From contig JAFWWO010000017.1 of NCBI GenBank assembly GCA_017523325.1, forward strand, positions 32,134 through 96,133: a stretch of DNA of 64,000 nucleotides, given 5' to 3'. Position numbers and translations under genes: made by a program. This DNA is from Anaerotignum sp. (GTDB lineage: Bacteria; Bacillota; Clostridia; Lachnospirales; Anaerotignaceae). Positions 52,669-62,118 of the stretch are shown here, in pieces. Position 1 is the first letter of the stretch; every line of letters begins with the position of its first letter. The notes beneath the pieces are model-generated. The model was not told the origin of the DNA, did no database searches, and saw only the letters and a program-made list of their open reading frames with translations.

Positions 52669-53928
52669 ATGAAAAAAAGATACGGAGGGCTCCTCCTTTT
52701 ATTATTTTGTATCCTGATTGGCGGACAAAGCGCTTGGGCCGCTGATATTCATGTGGTATTGGACGGTAAGCCGCTTTCTTTTGAAGAACCGCCTTATATC
52801 GAAAACAGCCGTGTCATGGTGCCTATGCGGGGTGTTTTGGAGTCCCTGGGCTATACGGTACAATGGCAGGCGCAGACAAAAACAGTCGTGGCACACAACC
52901 AAGATACCACCATTTCCCTGCCCGTGGTCAGTCAAACCGCCACTGTAAACGGCAAAGCTGTTTCCATTGATGCTCCCGCCCAAGTCAAGGAGGCCCGTAC
53001 TTTTGTTCCTCTGCGTTTTATGGCGGAATACAGCGGCGCCACCGTACTTTGGGAGGGCAGCACCAAAACCGTTACCATTCGGAAAAAAACCATCACCCAA
53101 AGCATCAAAGACCCTGTGGTATATATACAGACAGACATCGGTCAAGGCAGCGGCGTGATTTTATCGGAGGACGGGCTGATTGTCACCAATTTCCATGTAA
53201 TTGAAAATGCCTCCTCCGCTCTGTTTATTTTTCAGGACGACTCCACTTATCAAGATGAAACAACCATTGTCGGAATGAACCCGCAGAGGGATATTGCCCT
53301 TTTGAAAATCAATAAAAGCGGGCTGACTCCCGCCACCATCAGCACACAATACAATTTCGGAGATACGGTTTTTGCTGTCGGCTGCCCTCGAGGACGCAGA
53401 AATGTGGTCACAACAGGCATCATCGACGGCTTCGATATGGATATCATCTCCGCCACAGCATCCATTGATTTCGGCAACAGCGGCGGTGGTTTATTTGATT
53501 CTTCCGGAAGGCTTATCGGGATTACTTCCTTCATACAGGGTTGGGAAAATTTCTCCATCCCGATTTCAGTGGCAATGCAGGTTCCCCAAAACCTTACCAT
53601 GCCTCTGGGCAATATCACAAAATTCCCATATCTCCCCGGTCCGCCGGAAAATTTGCGCTGCGAAACAGAAGATGATGGATACGCCTATATTTCTTGGAAG
53701 CCTGCCCCTGGTGCAGATTATTACTATGTGTATTATTCCGAATCTCCCAACGGACCTTTTGAACTTATGGATAACCAGACCTTGGGCAGAAAAATCTGGT
53801 ATTGGGGTTTCCCTCATTGCTTTGCCATAGAAACATGGCCGGATAAGCCATATTATATAAAAGTAGCTCCGGTTGTAAACGGAAGGGTCACTGCCGAAAG
53901 CAAACCCTTAAAAATACCGGCAAGCTGA
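52669..53928 (+). CDS. Exported trypsin-like serine protease with copper-amine-oxidase-like N-domain and FN3-like C-domain
   Basis: 419 residues. A signal peptide (cleaved near SAWA) is followed by a copper amine oxidase N-like domain (about 25-140) with two typical RVMVPMRGVLE and RTFVPLRFMAEYSGA halves. The protease domain then carries a complete triad: His in VTNFHVIEN, Asp in PQRDIALLKI, Ser in DFGNSGGGLF. A fibronectin-III-like end (PPENLRCETEDDG, SWKPAPGADYYYVYYS) follows. The N-domain is common in secreted Clostridial proteins and may bind the wall. The start is ATG 52669, with GAAGGGA upstream. A terminator follows. Substrate unknown. Confidence 0.9.
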   Translation: MKKRYGGLLLLLFCILIGGQSAWAADIHVVLDGKPLSFEEPPYIENSRVMVPMRGVLESLGYTVQWQAQTKTVVAHNQDTTISLPVVSQTATVNGKAVSIDAPAQVKEARTFVPLRFMAEYSGATVLWEGSTKTVTIRKKTITQSIKDPVVYIQTDIGQGSGVILSEDGLIVTNFHVIENASSALFIFQDDSTYQDETTIVGMNPQRDIALLKINKSGLTPATISTQYNFGDTVFAVGCPRGRRNVVTTGIIDGFDMDIISATASIDFGNSGGGLFDSSGRLIGITSFIQGWENFSIPISVAMQVPQNLTMPLGNITKFPYLPGPPENLRCETEDDGYAYISWKPAPGADYYYVYYSESPNGPFELMDNQTLGRKIWYWGFPHCFAIETWPDKPYYIKVAPVVNGRVTAESKPLKIPAS

Positions 53929-53929
53929 T

Positions 53930-53961
53930 AAAACGCTCCATATAAATATGGAGCGTTTTTT
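53930..53961. terminator. Bidirectional terminator after the serine protease gene
   Basis: AAAACGCTCCATAT pairs with ATATGGAGCGTTTT around a single base, with runs of A and T on the sides. It lies between two convergent genes. Confidence 0.9.
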
Positions 53962-53985
53962 ATGCTATCATGCGTATCCCTTTAT

Positions 53986-54465
53986 CTATGCCATAGCCTT
54001 TGTCAAGTCCGCCCGGACAGCATCGATATAGGTCATCAAATCTTGCGGAGAGAAAATCACCTGCTGTCCGCGTACGCCTGCACTGACGGCAATTTCCTCA
54101 AATAATATACAGGTTTCGTCTACAAATGTGGGATATTTTTTCTTCATGCCTATGGGGGAACAACCGCCGCGGATATATCCTGTCAAGCCCAAGAGTTCTT
54201 TCATATGAGTCATCTCCACCTTTTTATTTTTGGATACAGCGGCAGCCTTTTTCAGATCCAGCTCCATATCCACAGGGATACAAAAAACCATAATCCCTGT
54301 TTTATCCCCTCTGGTTACCAGTGTTTTGAACACCTGCTCCGCCGGAATACCGATTTGCTCCGCCGCATGCAGACCGGAAAGGTTTTCTTCATCATATTCA
54401 TACTCTGCCGTGCGATATGGGATTCCCGCACTCTCCAACAGCCGCATTACGTTTGTTTTTGTCAT
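53986..54465 (-). CDS. ybaK: Cys-tRNA(Pro) deacylase, YbaK/EbsC family
   Basis: 159 residues. It clears tRNA(Pro) misloaded with cysteine. Family landmarks are MTKTNVMRLLESAGIPY at the start, EQVFKTLVTRGDK and GYIRGGCSPIGMKKK near the end, and LDLKKAAAVSKNKKVEM in the middle, with the catalytic Lys expected in VFKTL. It starts 12 bases after the glycosylase gene ends. Confidence 0.95.
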   Translation of the reverse strand: MTKTNVMRLLESAGIPYRTAEYEYDEENLSGLHAAEQIGIPAEQVFKTLVTRGDKTGIMVFCIPVDMELDLKKAAAVSKNKKVEMTHMKELLGLTGYIRGGCSPIGMKKKYPTFVDETCILFEEIAVSAGVRGQQVIFSPQDLMTYIDAVRADLTKAMA

Positions 54466-54477
54466 TGCCGGTTCACC

Positions 54478-55314
54478 TCATTTCCCGATTTTCTTCCCTC
54501 TGCCATAATGAAATAAATACTGCTGTGCAAAGCCTGCTTTCGCACCAAAGCGTTCTGCCGCCGCTTGCTGCAATTCCCTTGCAGAAAGGGGATTTCCCGC
54601 AAAATAAGCCTCACTCATCACCCGTCGAATCCATACATCGGCAGGGAACACTTCATAACGCCCCAAAGAAAAGAGCATCACACAATCCGCCACCTTTTGC
54701 CCCACACCGCAAATTTCCATCAGCCTTTGCCGCAATGCTTCCGTAGGGAGCGTTTGCAGGATTTCCGGTGAGAACGCCTTGGTTTTGGCTTTTTCCACCG
54801 CATCTACAATATATCGGGCTCGAAATCCACAGCCAAGGCGCCGCAAAGCCTCTTCATCGGCAAGGGCCAATTCCTCCGGTGTAGGGAAGGCAAAATACCC
54901 TTCTCCAATCTCCCGCCCATACCTCTCACAAATTCGCGCAATAATACCCTGTATGCGAGGAATATGATTATTCTGGGAAATGATGAATGAAATCAGCATT
55001 TCAAAAAATTCCTGTCGGAGCAGATGAATCCCCGGAGCATAAGAAATGGCCTCCGCCATCACCGCATCTCCTGCCGACAGCTGTTTTTTCAGGCCGCCGT
55101 AATCCCTTTCCCAATCGAAATAATTCCGCCAAAAGGGGATATCCCCCTCCTCCCCATAAAAAAGGATACTGTCATCCTCCTGCACAAAGGCTCCCACCCT
55201 GTGTCCGGCAATGACAGTATATCTTCCGTCTTTTTTATGAAAGCGGAAACACTGCCCACATTCCACGGTCTGGGCAAGGGAAAAATCAGAGCCATTCCAG
55301 ATCTCTTTTCCCAT
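54478..55314 (-). CDS. 8-oxoguanine DNA glycosylase (OGG-type, HhH-GPD)
   Basis: 278 residues. It removes oxidised guanine. The N-terminal OGG domain includes ECGQCFRFHKKDGRY. The HhH-GPD core has ISQNNHIPRIQGII, then the hairpin ICGVGQKVADCV, whose Lys is the Schiff-base nucleophile, and VFPADVWIRRVM with the catalytic Asp. ATG 55314 has AAGGTG nine bases upstream; a GTG four codons earlier overlaps that site. Confidence 0.93.
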   Translation of the reverse strand: MGKEIWNGSDFSLAQTVECGQCFRFHKKDGRYTVIAGHRVGAFVQEDDSILFYGEEGDIPFWRNYFDWERDYGGLKKQLSAGDAVMAEAISYAPGIHLLRQEFFEMLISFIISQNNHIPRIQGIIARICERYGREIGEGYFAFPTPEELALADEEALRRLGCGFRARYIVDAVEKAKTKAFSPEILQTLPTEALRQRLMEICGVGQKVADCVMLFSLGRYEVFPADVWIRRVMSEAYFAGNPLSARELQQAAAERFGAKAGFAQQYLFHYGRGKKIGK

Positions 55315-55334
55315 ATTTATCCGCACCTTTTCTT

Positions 55335-56603
55335 TTAATCGTCCAAAATAATGAAGCTACAATCCGTACCTGTCTTTTCTATGAAATAATTCTTTGCTGC
55401 ATTATCGGAAGCAACCGGCTGTACCTGCCAATAATCCCCTGCCAGATGGGCGGCGTAGCGCGTACCGTCCTTCAGGCGGAAATAGGCACAGCTTCCCGTA
55501 GCACATTGATACCAAATCTCGCTGACGCTGGAAATAAAATGATTGCTGAACATGGCCGCCACAGCGCCGCCCTGCTCCTGTTTAATATAACTGCGCCAAG
55601 AAGCCAGATTATACTTCGGCAACAAATCCACATTCAAATTCGGCACCAAACGATTCACAGCGGTAACGGGGTATGCTTCCGTCTGCAAATTGGGATAGAC
55701 AACCTCCCAAAAACCGTTATCGTTCCGCAAAATATACTCCTTGACTGCCGCTGTATTCGATGCAGGAGAAAAAATTACAACAGCATGTTCACTATCCTTA
55801 CGAATCTCCCGCACGAAATAATCCTCAAACCTTCCTTCATAAAGGCAAATATAATTCAATATTCTATCGTATTCCGAAGATGTAGATGCCAAACGGCCTA
55901 TGGTGCCATGGCTCTGGCTATACCGTGCCAAAAGGCGATTATAGCTCTCCTCGGAAATTTGCCCCGCCTTGCCGGAGGGAGATGCCAAAAGGTACTTGCC
56001 GGATTGTTTCACTGCGGCAAATACGCCAAAATCCAGACTATCCGAAGGGACATTTGCTCCATCCATCTCCGCCAAATCACTGCCGTTGATCAGAAGGACT
56101 TCAAACCCCTCCGTCGAAAGACCGCTTTCCAAATACCCATCTCTGACCAGCACAGAGGGCGTCACATAGCCCCCATCATAATAGCCATAGAGCTTGCCGT
56201 TTTTCGTCATCCAGCCCCGACGTGCACCATTTATTTTATAATCCTGCTGAGCCGCAGCGGCAACTGCCGTCAAGCTTTTGACATGGGCCGAGGTTTCGCT
56301 TTGCCAAAAAGGCTTTGTCTGATTGGTCGGCTTTTTCTCGCTTTCCTTCTTCGCATCGTCCTTTTTATCCTCGTCCTTATTATCCTTTTCTTTTTTATCC
56401 TCCGCCTTTTCGTCCTCGGGCTTTTCGTCCTCTTTCAGGTCTTCCTTCTTGCCGGATACGATAATCTCCGTTGTGCGTTTTTCCTCTTTCGCATCCACAG
56501 GGATATTTTCCGGCTCCTGTCCGGAAAAATTGCACCCACCGGTCATAAAAATACACAGTCCCAACAAAAGGCAGAGATATTTGATTTTTTTATTCCGCAA
56601 CAT
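55335..56603 (-). CDS. Large lipoprotein of unknown function with charged linker
   Basis: 422 residues. A lipoprotein signal with lipobox MTGGC (Cys at about residue 24) is followed by about 65 residues rich in Lys, Glu and Asp with repeating E-D-K patterns. This is a flexible spacer through the wall. The C-terminal ~330 residues are globular, with many Tyr and Trp (NGKLYGYYDGGYVTPS, FWEVVYPNLQTEAYPVT) and Cys in WYQCATGSC. I recognise no family. ATG 56603 with AAAGGG upstream; the gene overlaps the preceding one by 14 bases. Confidence 0.85.
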   Translation of the reverse strand: MLRNKKIKYLCLLLGLCIFMTGGCNFSGQEPENIPVDAKEEKRTTEIIVSGKKEDLKEDEKPEDEKAEDKKEKDNKDEDKKDDAKKESEKKPTNQTKPFWQSETSAHVKSLTAVAAAAQQDYKINGARRGWMTKNGKLYGYYDGGYVTPSVLVRDGYLESGLSTEGFEVLLINGSDLAEMDGANVPSDSLDFGVFAAVKQSGKYLLASPSGKAGQISEESYNRLLARYSQSHGTIGRLASTSSEYDRILNYICLYEGRFEDYFVREIRKDSEHAVVIFSPASNTAAVKEYILRNDNGFWEVVYPNLQTEAYPVTAVNRLVPNLNVDLLPKYNLASWRSYIKQEQGGAVAAMFSNHFISSVSEIWYQCATGSCAYFRLKDGTRYAAHLAGDYWQVQPVASDNAAKNYFIEKTGTDCSFIILDD

Positions 56604-57003
56604 ACTCATCCCTTTTATCCTGAATGGCTTCATAAACCGAAAGCAACTCTTTCTGATGTGCCGTTAAAATATCACGCAACTTTTGCTCCATGCCTTCCTG
56701 CTCCTCCAAAAAGGGGAACCGCACTACCCAAACAGGGTCATAATGCCCCTCTTCCTCGGCGATTGCATCCACCAGAGCACCTACTGTTTCCATATCATAA
56801 TAATCATACACCGCGTCATATTCCCAATCCTGCAATTCCCTATCGCAGCTCAGGCGAAGAATGACATTCTGCTCCGCAACACCCTCTGCATAAATATTGA
56901 AAATCAATTCGCTATTTTCCGACAGGGTATAACTGCCCAGCTCCTTCTCCAAAAAACCTGTTTCCCCATCCTTCAGCATAATGACGATTACCGTTTCTTC
57001 CAT
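56590..57003 (-). CDS. Hypothetical cytoplasmic protein (137 residues)
   Basis: An acidic, soluble protein (MEETVIVIMLKDGETGFLE start) with the look of a beta-rich N-terminal half and a helical C-terminal half (EQKLRDILTAHQKELLSVYEA, in part). AAGGAGA lies upstream. Its stop lies inside the lipoprotein gene that follows (14-base overlap), so the two are probably one operon. No family recognised with certainty. Confidence 0.8.
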   Translation of the reverse strand: MEETVIVIMLKDGETGFLEKELGSYTLSENSELIFNIYAEGVAEQNVILRLSCDRELQDWEYDAVYDYYDMETVGALVDAIAEEEGHYDPVWVVRFPFLEEQEGMEQKLRDILTAHQKELLSVYEAIQDKRDEYVAE

Positions 57004-57123
57004 ATAGAAATCTCCTTATATCTATGACCTTCAATATGATATGATTATACACCAAATGCTCCCAAAATGCAACCCAACTGTCGAAGTATGGGGCTTCAAG
57101 TTTTTACCATGCACACATCATAC

Positions 57124-57183
57124 AAAAACAGCGAACAGAGCCGCCTTTTCCATAAAAACAGAAAGCCGATGTCTATTCGCTGT
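57124..57183 (-). terminator. Possible terminator after the ftsW/spoVE gene
   Basis: On the minus strand ACAGCGAA (57176-57183) pairs with TTCGCTGT (57128-57135) across a long loop, followed by T5. The long loop makes it uncertain. Confidence 0.45.
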
Positions 57184-57199
57184 CCATAAGGCTATGTAT

Positions 57200-58357
57200 C
57201 TATTCTCTTTCCTTCGGATAACGGGAGATATTCAGCAAAATCCCCATCATCGCCATCAAAAACAACAGCGATGTACCGCCGTAGCTGATAAAGGGCAGTG
57301 GCTGACCCGTATTGGGAATGGTATTTGTTACAACGCCGATGTTGATGATGGATTGGAAGGCCACAACCGCCACAATCCCCGTTGCCACCAGCATACCGTA
57401 AATATCTTTGGCATTCATAGCAATGCGGATACCCCGCCAAATCAATACGGCAAAAAGCAATATCACCAGCGCCGCCCCTACAATGCCCAATTCCTCGCAA
57501 ATAATGGCGAAAATAATATCGTTATAGGCCTCAGGGATAAATGTTTTCTGTCTGCTCTGCCCCAAACCTAATCCAAACAGCCCGCCGGACGCCACCGCAT
57601 AAAGGGACTGTATGATCTGGAATCCTTTATCTGTCGGGTCGCTCCACGGGTCCAGCCAAATCATAATACGTCCCAAACGATACCGAAATTGGGGCAACAA
57701 CAACGCAATTCCGACCAAAGGAACCAGTACACCCAGTGCCGCAACAAAATACCAAATACGAGGGCTTGCTACAAACAGTATGGTCGCTCCCATCAAAAGC
57801 ACCAAAAGGGCAGAGGAGAAGTTGGAAACGGCAATCAGCACCACAGGAATCAGGAGTATAAGCGCCGCACGGGCAAAGCCCTTCCAATTTCCCAATTCCT
57901 TCCGATGCTCACAAACATACAAGGAAAGATACAAAATCACGGCAATCTTCGTAAATTCCGAGGGCTGGAACGCCAAGGGGCCATACCCCAGCCAACGCTT
58001 CTGCCCGCCGGCCTCAATACCGATAAAGGGCAGCAACGCCAAAAACACGTTACTTAGCCAATAGGCCAGTCCGGCAAAGCGTTTCCAGAAGGAATAGGGC
58101 ACATTCATACAAAATATCATGGCACAAATCCCCAAAATCGCCCACAGGCTTTGCCGCTTAAGGAAATGGAACATATCATACTCATATTTCTCACTGGTCA
58201 TAGTGTAATAATAGCTGGAACTGAATATCATCACTACGCCAAAAAGCACCAGTGTCAGCACGATAAACATAACCGTAAAATCATACCCCGACGGCTTGAT
58301 ATACTTCCGCTTTGCGGTTTTCTTTTTCACTTTCCCGCTTTGCTGTCTTTCCATCAT
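57200..58357 (-). CDS. Lipid II flippase/polymerase of the FtsW/SpoVE (SEDS) family
   Basis: 385 residues, about ten membrane segments. SEDS proteins polymerise glycan chains with a partner PBP. The signature regions are GFQIIQSLYAVASGGLFG, IFAIICEELGIVGA and NTGQPLPFISYGGTSLLF. A basic N-terminus (KVKKKTAKRKYIK) precedes the first helix. It lies at the end of the mur cluster, eleven bases after murD. Since the cluster starts with a PASTA-bearing SpoVD-type PBP, this is more likely SpoVE or a dual-role FtsW. Confidence 0.93.
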   Translation of the reverse strand: MMERQQSGKVKKKTAKRKYIKPSGYDFTVMFIVLTLVLFGVVMIFSSSYYYTMTSEKYEYDMFHFLKRQSLWAILGICAMIFCMNVPYSFWKRFAGLAYWLSNVFLALLPFIGIEAGGQKRWLGYGPLAFQPSEFTKIAVILYLSLYVCEHRKELGNWKGFARAALILLIPVVLIAVSNFSSALLVLLMGATILFVASPRIWYFVAALGVLVPLVGIALLLPQFRYRLGRIMIWLDPWSDPTDKGFQIIQSLYAVASGGLFGLGLGQSRQKTFIPEAYNDIIFAIICEELGIVGAALVILLFAVLIWRGIRIAMNAKDIYGMLVATGIVAVVAFQSIINIGVVTNTIPNTGQPLPFISYGGTSLLFLMAMMGILLNISRYPKERE

Positions 58358-58368
58358 TCCACCTCATT

Positions 58369-59733
58369 TTATTTCAGGTAGCTCCGAACCTGCTCCTTAA
58401 ACTGATTTCCCCGCTGCTCATAATTATCGAACATTCCCCAGCTTGCACAGGCAGGGGATAGCAATACGCAATCGCCGGGTTCCGCTTTTTCATGACAAAG
58501 TGCCACAGCCTCCGCAAAGGTTTCACATTCGGAAATGGCCGTAAAGCCAAATTTTTCAGCCGATGCCCGTATTTGGGGCGCTGTAACGCCAATCAATACC
58601 AGATGCTTTACCCTGCCGGGAAACAGTTCTGTCCATTCATCAAAGGAAACACCCTTATCATAGCCCCCGCCAATCAGCACAATGGGCTTTTTCATGACCT
58701 GCACCGCACGAATGGAGGCATCTGTATTGGTCCCCTTGGAATCGTTATAATAATCCACACCATCTACGGTGGCAACATATTCTATCCGATGCTCAACGCC
58801 GGGGAATGTCCGCAATACGCTGCGGATATGCTCCAAAGGCACACCGGCACAAATACCTGCCGCTGCCGCCGCCATGACGTTTTCGTAATTGTGTATGCCT
58901 AAAATCTGCAATTCGTCCACGGGAAGCAGGGTTTCCTGTATTTCACCCCAACGCACCTCAATGCGGTCGTCCTCCAAATAGATCCCTTCCGCAAGGGGAC
59001 GGTCAGAGCTGAAGAAAAACACCTTCGCCGCCGTTTCCTCCGCCATTTTACGGCAAACTTCATCGCCATAATTCAAAATACAGAAATCCTCCGCCGTTTG
59101 TTTGGCAAATACTCTGGCTTTCATGGCAATATAAACCTCCATGGTTTTATGGCGGTTCAAATGGTCAGGGGTGATATTCAATACGGCACTGATACGGGGG
59201 TGAAATTCCTTGGCTTTTTCCATCTGAAAACTGCTGATTTCAGCCACCACCCAATCGTCCTTTTTCAGCCGCTCAACCTCGCCGCAATAAGAAATACCGA
59301 TATTCCCCACCACAGCCGTATGGGGGCGGACAGTTTTCATGATTTCCCCCGTCAGCGTGGTGGTAGTGGTTTTGCCGTTTGTCCCGGTAATTGCCGTAAT
59401 GGGGCAAGGGGTCAAGCCATAAGCCAATTCTACCTCACTGATAACAGGGACACCTGCCGCCTCCGCCTGCCGGATAAAAGGCAGGTCGCAAGGTATGCCG
59501 GGGCTTAGGACAATCAAATCCTGTTTGCAGGCGATGTCATCGGGATTTTTCCCCATATAAAGGCAAATTCCTTCTTTCTCTATGGCTTCCAGCTCTGCGA
59601 CCGGGAATTCCTCCCGTTTTTTCAAATCCTGTAATGTCACCTCTGCCCCCAGACGTTTTAACAGCCCTGCGGCGGCCATACCGCTTTTCGCCATTCCACA
59701 AACCAGTGCTTTTTTACCATTGTATTCCAACAT
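58369..59733 (-). CDS. murD: UDP-N-acetylmuramoyl-L-alanine:D-glutamate ligase
   Basis: 454 residues. It adds D-Glu to UDP-MurNAc-L-Ala in the cytoplasm. The ATP site is ITGTNGKTTTTTLTGEI. The carbamylated-Lys region and the Mg ligand His are in the central domain (AVLNITPDHLNRH). The C-terminal domain has YNDSKGTNTDAS, the conserved D-S-K-G/T-N segment. Order in the cluster is murE-murF-mraY-murD-ftsW. Confidence 0.97.
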   Translation of the reverse strand: MLEYNGKKALVCGMAKSGMAAAGLLKRLGAEVTLQDLKKREEFPVAELEAIEKEGICLYMGKNPDDIACKQDLIVLSPGIPCDLPFIRQAEAAGVPVISEVELAYGLTPCPITAITGTNGKTTTTTLTGEIMKTVRPHTAVVGNIGISYCGEVERLKKDDWVVAEISSFQMEKAKEFHPRISAVLNITPDHLNRHKTMEVYIAMKARVFAKQTAEDFCILNYGDEVCRKMAEETAAKVFFFSSDRPLAEGIYLEDDRIEVRWGEIQETLLPVDELQILGIHNYENVMAAAAAGICAGVPLEHIRSVLRTFPGVEHRIEYVATVDGVDYYNDSKGTNTDASIRAVQVMKKPIVLIGGGYDKGVSFDEWTELFPGRVKHLVLIGVTAPQIRASAEKFGFTAISECETFAEAVALCHEKAEPGDCVLLSPACASWGMFDNYEQRGNQFKEQVRSYLK

Positions 59734-59747
59734 TGATTCCTTCTTTC

Positions 59748-60734
59748 TCAGAACATATATTTACAGCCCAAAAAGCCAATCAGACAAAACAATGCCGTGG
59801 CAACGTAAAACAACGTCACAACCTTTGTTTCCTTCCAACCGCATTTTTCCAGATGATGATGGAAGGGTGCCATTTTGAACAAACGTCTGCCCTCGCCGTA
59901 TTTTTTCTTGGTCAGCTTAAACCAGCCCACCTGCAGCATCACCGTTACGGATTCCCACAGGTACACAAAGCCCACAATCACAATAAACACAGGCATTTTC
60001 AGCACAAAAGCCGCAGACGCCACAAAGCCGCCCAATGCCAGCGAACCCGTATCTCCCATAAACACCTTCGCCGGATAGGCATTGAATATCAAAAACGCCA
60101 GCAATCCGCCGATGATAGCTCCGCAAACAGGCGGTACACTACTGCCTGCCGCCCATGCCGCTATCATGAAAAAGGACGCCACCAACAGTGTAACGCCGCC
60201 GGAAAGCCCGTCTAAGCCGTCCGTCAGGTTGACCCCATTGACCGTTCCCAATATGGCCACAAACAGGAAGGGGATAAATAAAAGCCCCAAATCCAAAGTC
60301 ATACCCTTTGTAAAGGGGATATAAATATCCGTTCCCTTGCCGCTATGGAACAGGTACCAGCAAAATGCCCCCGTCACAATCAGCTGCAATAACAGCTTTT
60401 GATAGGCTCGCAGACCCAAAGAACGCTTTTTCACCACTTTGATATAGTCGTCTAAAAAGCCGATGATACCATAGCCCAACGTCACCAGCAAAATGGCCAT
60501 GCCATCACTGTTATCCTTTAGGAAAAACAGCCCCGTAATCACAAAGGCAATCAAAAAGGCGATGCCGCCCATGGTAGGGGTTCCTTGCTTTTGCAGATGG
60601 GTTTGGGGACCATCGTCCCGCACATTCTGCCCGAATTTTAACTTATGCAATAACGGTATCATCATCGGGCAAAGTATCACGCCGATGACGAAGGATATCA
60701 GTATGGCATAGACTGCCTGTTCCAAAGAACCCAC
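59748..60734 (-). CDS. mraY: Phospho-MurNAc-pentapeptide transferase MraY
   Basis: 328 residues, about ten membrane segments. It makes lipid I. Catalytic signatures: FLDDYIKVVKKRSLGL (Asp pair), NLTDGLDGLSGG, AYPAKVFMGDTGSLALGG (Asp) and the late HHHLEKCGW. The start is GTG 60734, with AAGGAG lying in the murF stop region nine bases upstream, so translation is probably coupled to murF. Confidence 0.97.
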   Translation of the reverse strand: MGSLEQAVYAILISFVIGVILCPMMIPLLHKLKFGQNVRDDGPQTHLQKQGTPTMGGIAFLIAFVITGLFFLKDNSDGMAILLVTLGYGIIGFLDDYIKVVKKRSLGLRAYQKLLLQLIVTGAFCWYLFHSGKGTDIYIPFTKGMTLDLGLLFIPFLFVAILGTVNGVNLTDGLDGLSGGVTLLVASFFMIAAWAAGSSVPPVCGAIIGGLLAFLIFNAYPAKVFMGDTGSLALGGFVASAAFVLKMPVFIVIVGFVYLWESVTVMLQVGWFKLTKKKYGEGRRLFKMAPFHHHLEKCGWKETKVVTLFYVATALFCLIGFLGCKYMF

Positions 60735-60735
60735 T

Positions 60736-62118
60736 TTAGTTCACTCCTTGTATTTTTTCCACTGTTTTTTCCAATCCCACACTACGGGAGGCTTTTACCA
60801 ATACGGTATCTCCCCTTTGCAAAAGAGGAAGTCCCGTTTCCCAAAGCGCCTCTTGGCCTTCAAAGCAATAGACCTGCTCGAGGCCGCCCTTTTTTGCGCC
60901 CTCCGCCATGGCTTCATTGTACCCGCCGATGCAAAAGAGCAAATCCACACCCTTTTCGGCGGCATATGCCCCTACTTCCTGATGAAAGGCTTGAGCGAAT
61001 TCTCCCAATTCCCCCATAAAGCCCAATATGGCAACCTTCCTGCCTTCTGCATTGGCCAAAATATCCAAAGAGGCCTTCATGGATACCGGGTTTGCGTTAT
61101 ACACATCATTGAGAATGGTGATACCATTCCCACCACACATGACATTCATTCGGTTTTTGGTGGGCTGAAAGCCTTCAATGCCCGCCTTGATTTCCTCCAA
61201 GCTAAGACCCATTTCCTGCCCCACAGCCGCAGCAGAAAGGGCATTGAGCACCATATGCCGCCCCGGTACGGGAATCTCCACAGAAATGCTGCCCTTAGGC
61301 GTATGAATGACACAGGCTGTTTTTTCAAGGCCCATCTGCTCTATCTCATCGGCGTAAAAATCCCGCTTTCCCTCCAGACCAAACCAAACCGTCCGTTGAG
61401 AAAGCTTTCCCGCCATAGTTTGGAGCATATCGTTATCCCCATTGAGTATGGCAACGCCGTCTTTTTGCATGCCGGAAAACAACTCGCATTTTGCCCGCAA
61501 AATCCCTTCCCGACTTCCCAGATTTTCAATATGCGCCACACCCACATTGGAAATGACGCCCATATCCGGCCGCACAATGCCCGACAGCAATGCAATTTCC
61601 CCGAAATGGTTCATGCCCATTTCAATCACCGCCGCCTGATGATGTTCTTCCAGCCGAAACAACGTCAGGGGCACGCCAATGTCATTATTATAGTTCCCCA
61701 ATGTCCAAAGGGTGTCATATTTTTGTGAAAGCACCGAGGCAATCATATCCTTCGTCGTGGTCTTACCCACACTGCCCGTAATCCCCACAAAAGGAATCGG
61801 GAACAGATTTCTGTAATACTTCGCCAAATCCAGCAAAGCCTGTCTGGCATCCGGCACCAACAACAGAATCCCGCCATTTTGCGGCGCCAACACCTTTTCG
61901 GAAAAGCAGACTGCCCCTTTTTCAAAGCACTGGGGAATAAATGTATGGCCATCTCTCACAGTACCCTTCAGCGGTACAAACAGGCTATTGGCTCCTACCT
62001 CACGGGAATCCTGCGTCACATGGGAAACAGTACGCTCCAAGGCCGCCGCCATATCCCCCGTGGCAATCATCTGTGCCCCTGTGGCTATTATGATTTCGTT
62101 TATGGTCAATTCTTTCAT
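60736..62118 (-). CDS. murF: UDP-MurNAc-tripeptide:D-Ala-D-Ala ligase
   Basis: 460 residues. It adds D-Ala-D-Ala. GITGSVGKTTTKDMI is the ATP site, IEMGMNHFGEIALLSGIVRPD a family segment (in part), and NDVYNANPVSMKASL the substrate-binding region. ATG 62118 overlaps the murE stop as ATGA, with GAGAGG upstream; a codon pair earlier (62124) is less likely. Confidence 0.97.
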   Translation of the reverse strand: MKELTINEIIIATGAQMIATGDMAAALERTVSHVTQDSREVGANSLFVPLKGTVRDGHTFIPQCFEKGAVCFSEKVLAPQNGGILLLVPDARQALLDLAKYYRNLFPIPFVGITGSVGKTTTKDMIASVLSQKYDTLWTLGNYNNDIGVPLTLFRLEEHHQAAVIEMGMNHFGEIALLSGIVRPDMGVISNVGVAHIENLGSREGILRAKCELFSGMQKDGVAILNGDNDMLQTMAGKLSQRTVWFGLEGKRDFYADEIEQMGLEKTACVIHTPKGSISVEIPVPGRHMVLNALSAAAVGQEMGLSLEEIKAGIEGFQPTKNRMNVMCGGNGITILNDVYNANPVSMKASLDILANAEGRKVAILGFMGELGEFAQAFHQEVGAYAAEKGVDLLFCIGGYNEAMAEGAKKGGLEQVYCFEGQEALWETGLPLLQRGDTVLVKASRSVGLEKTVEKIQGVN

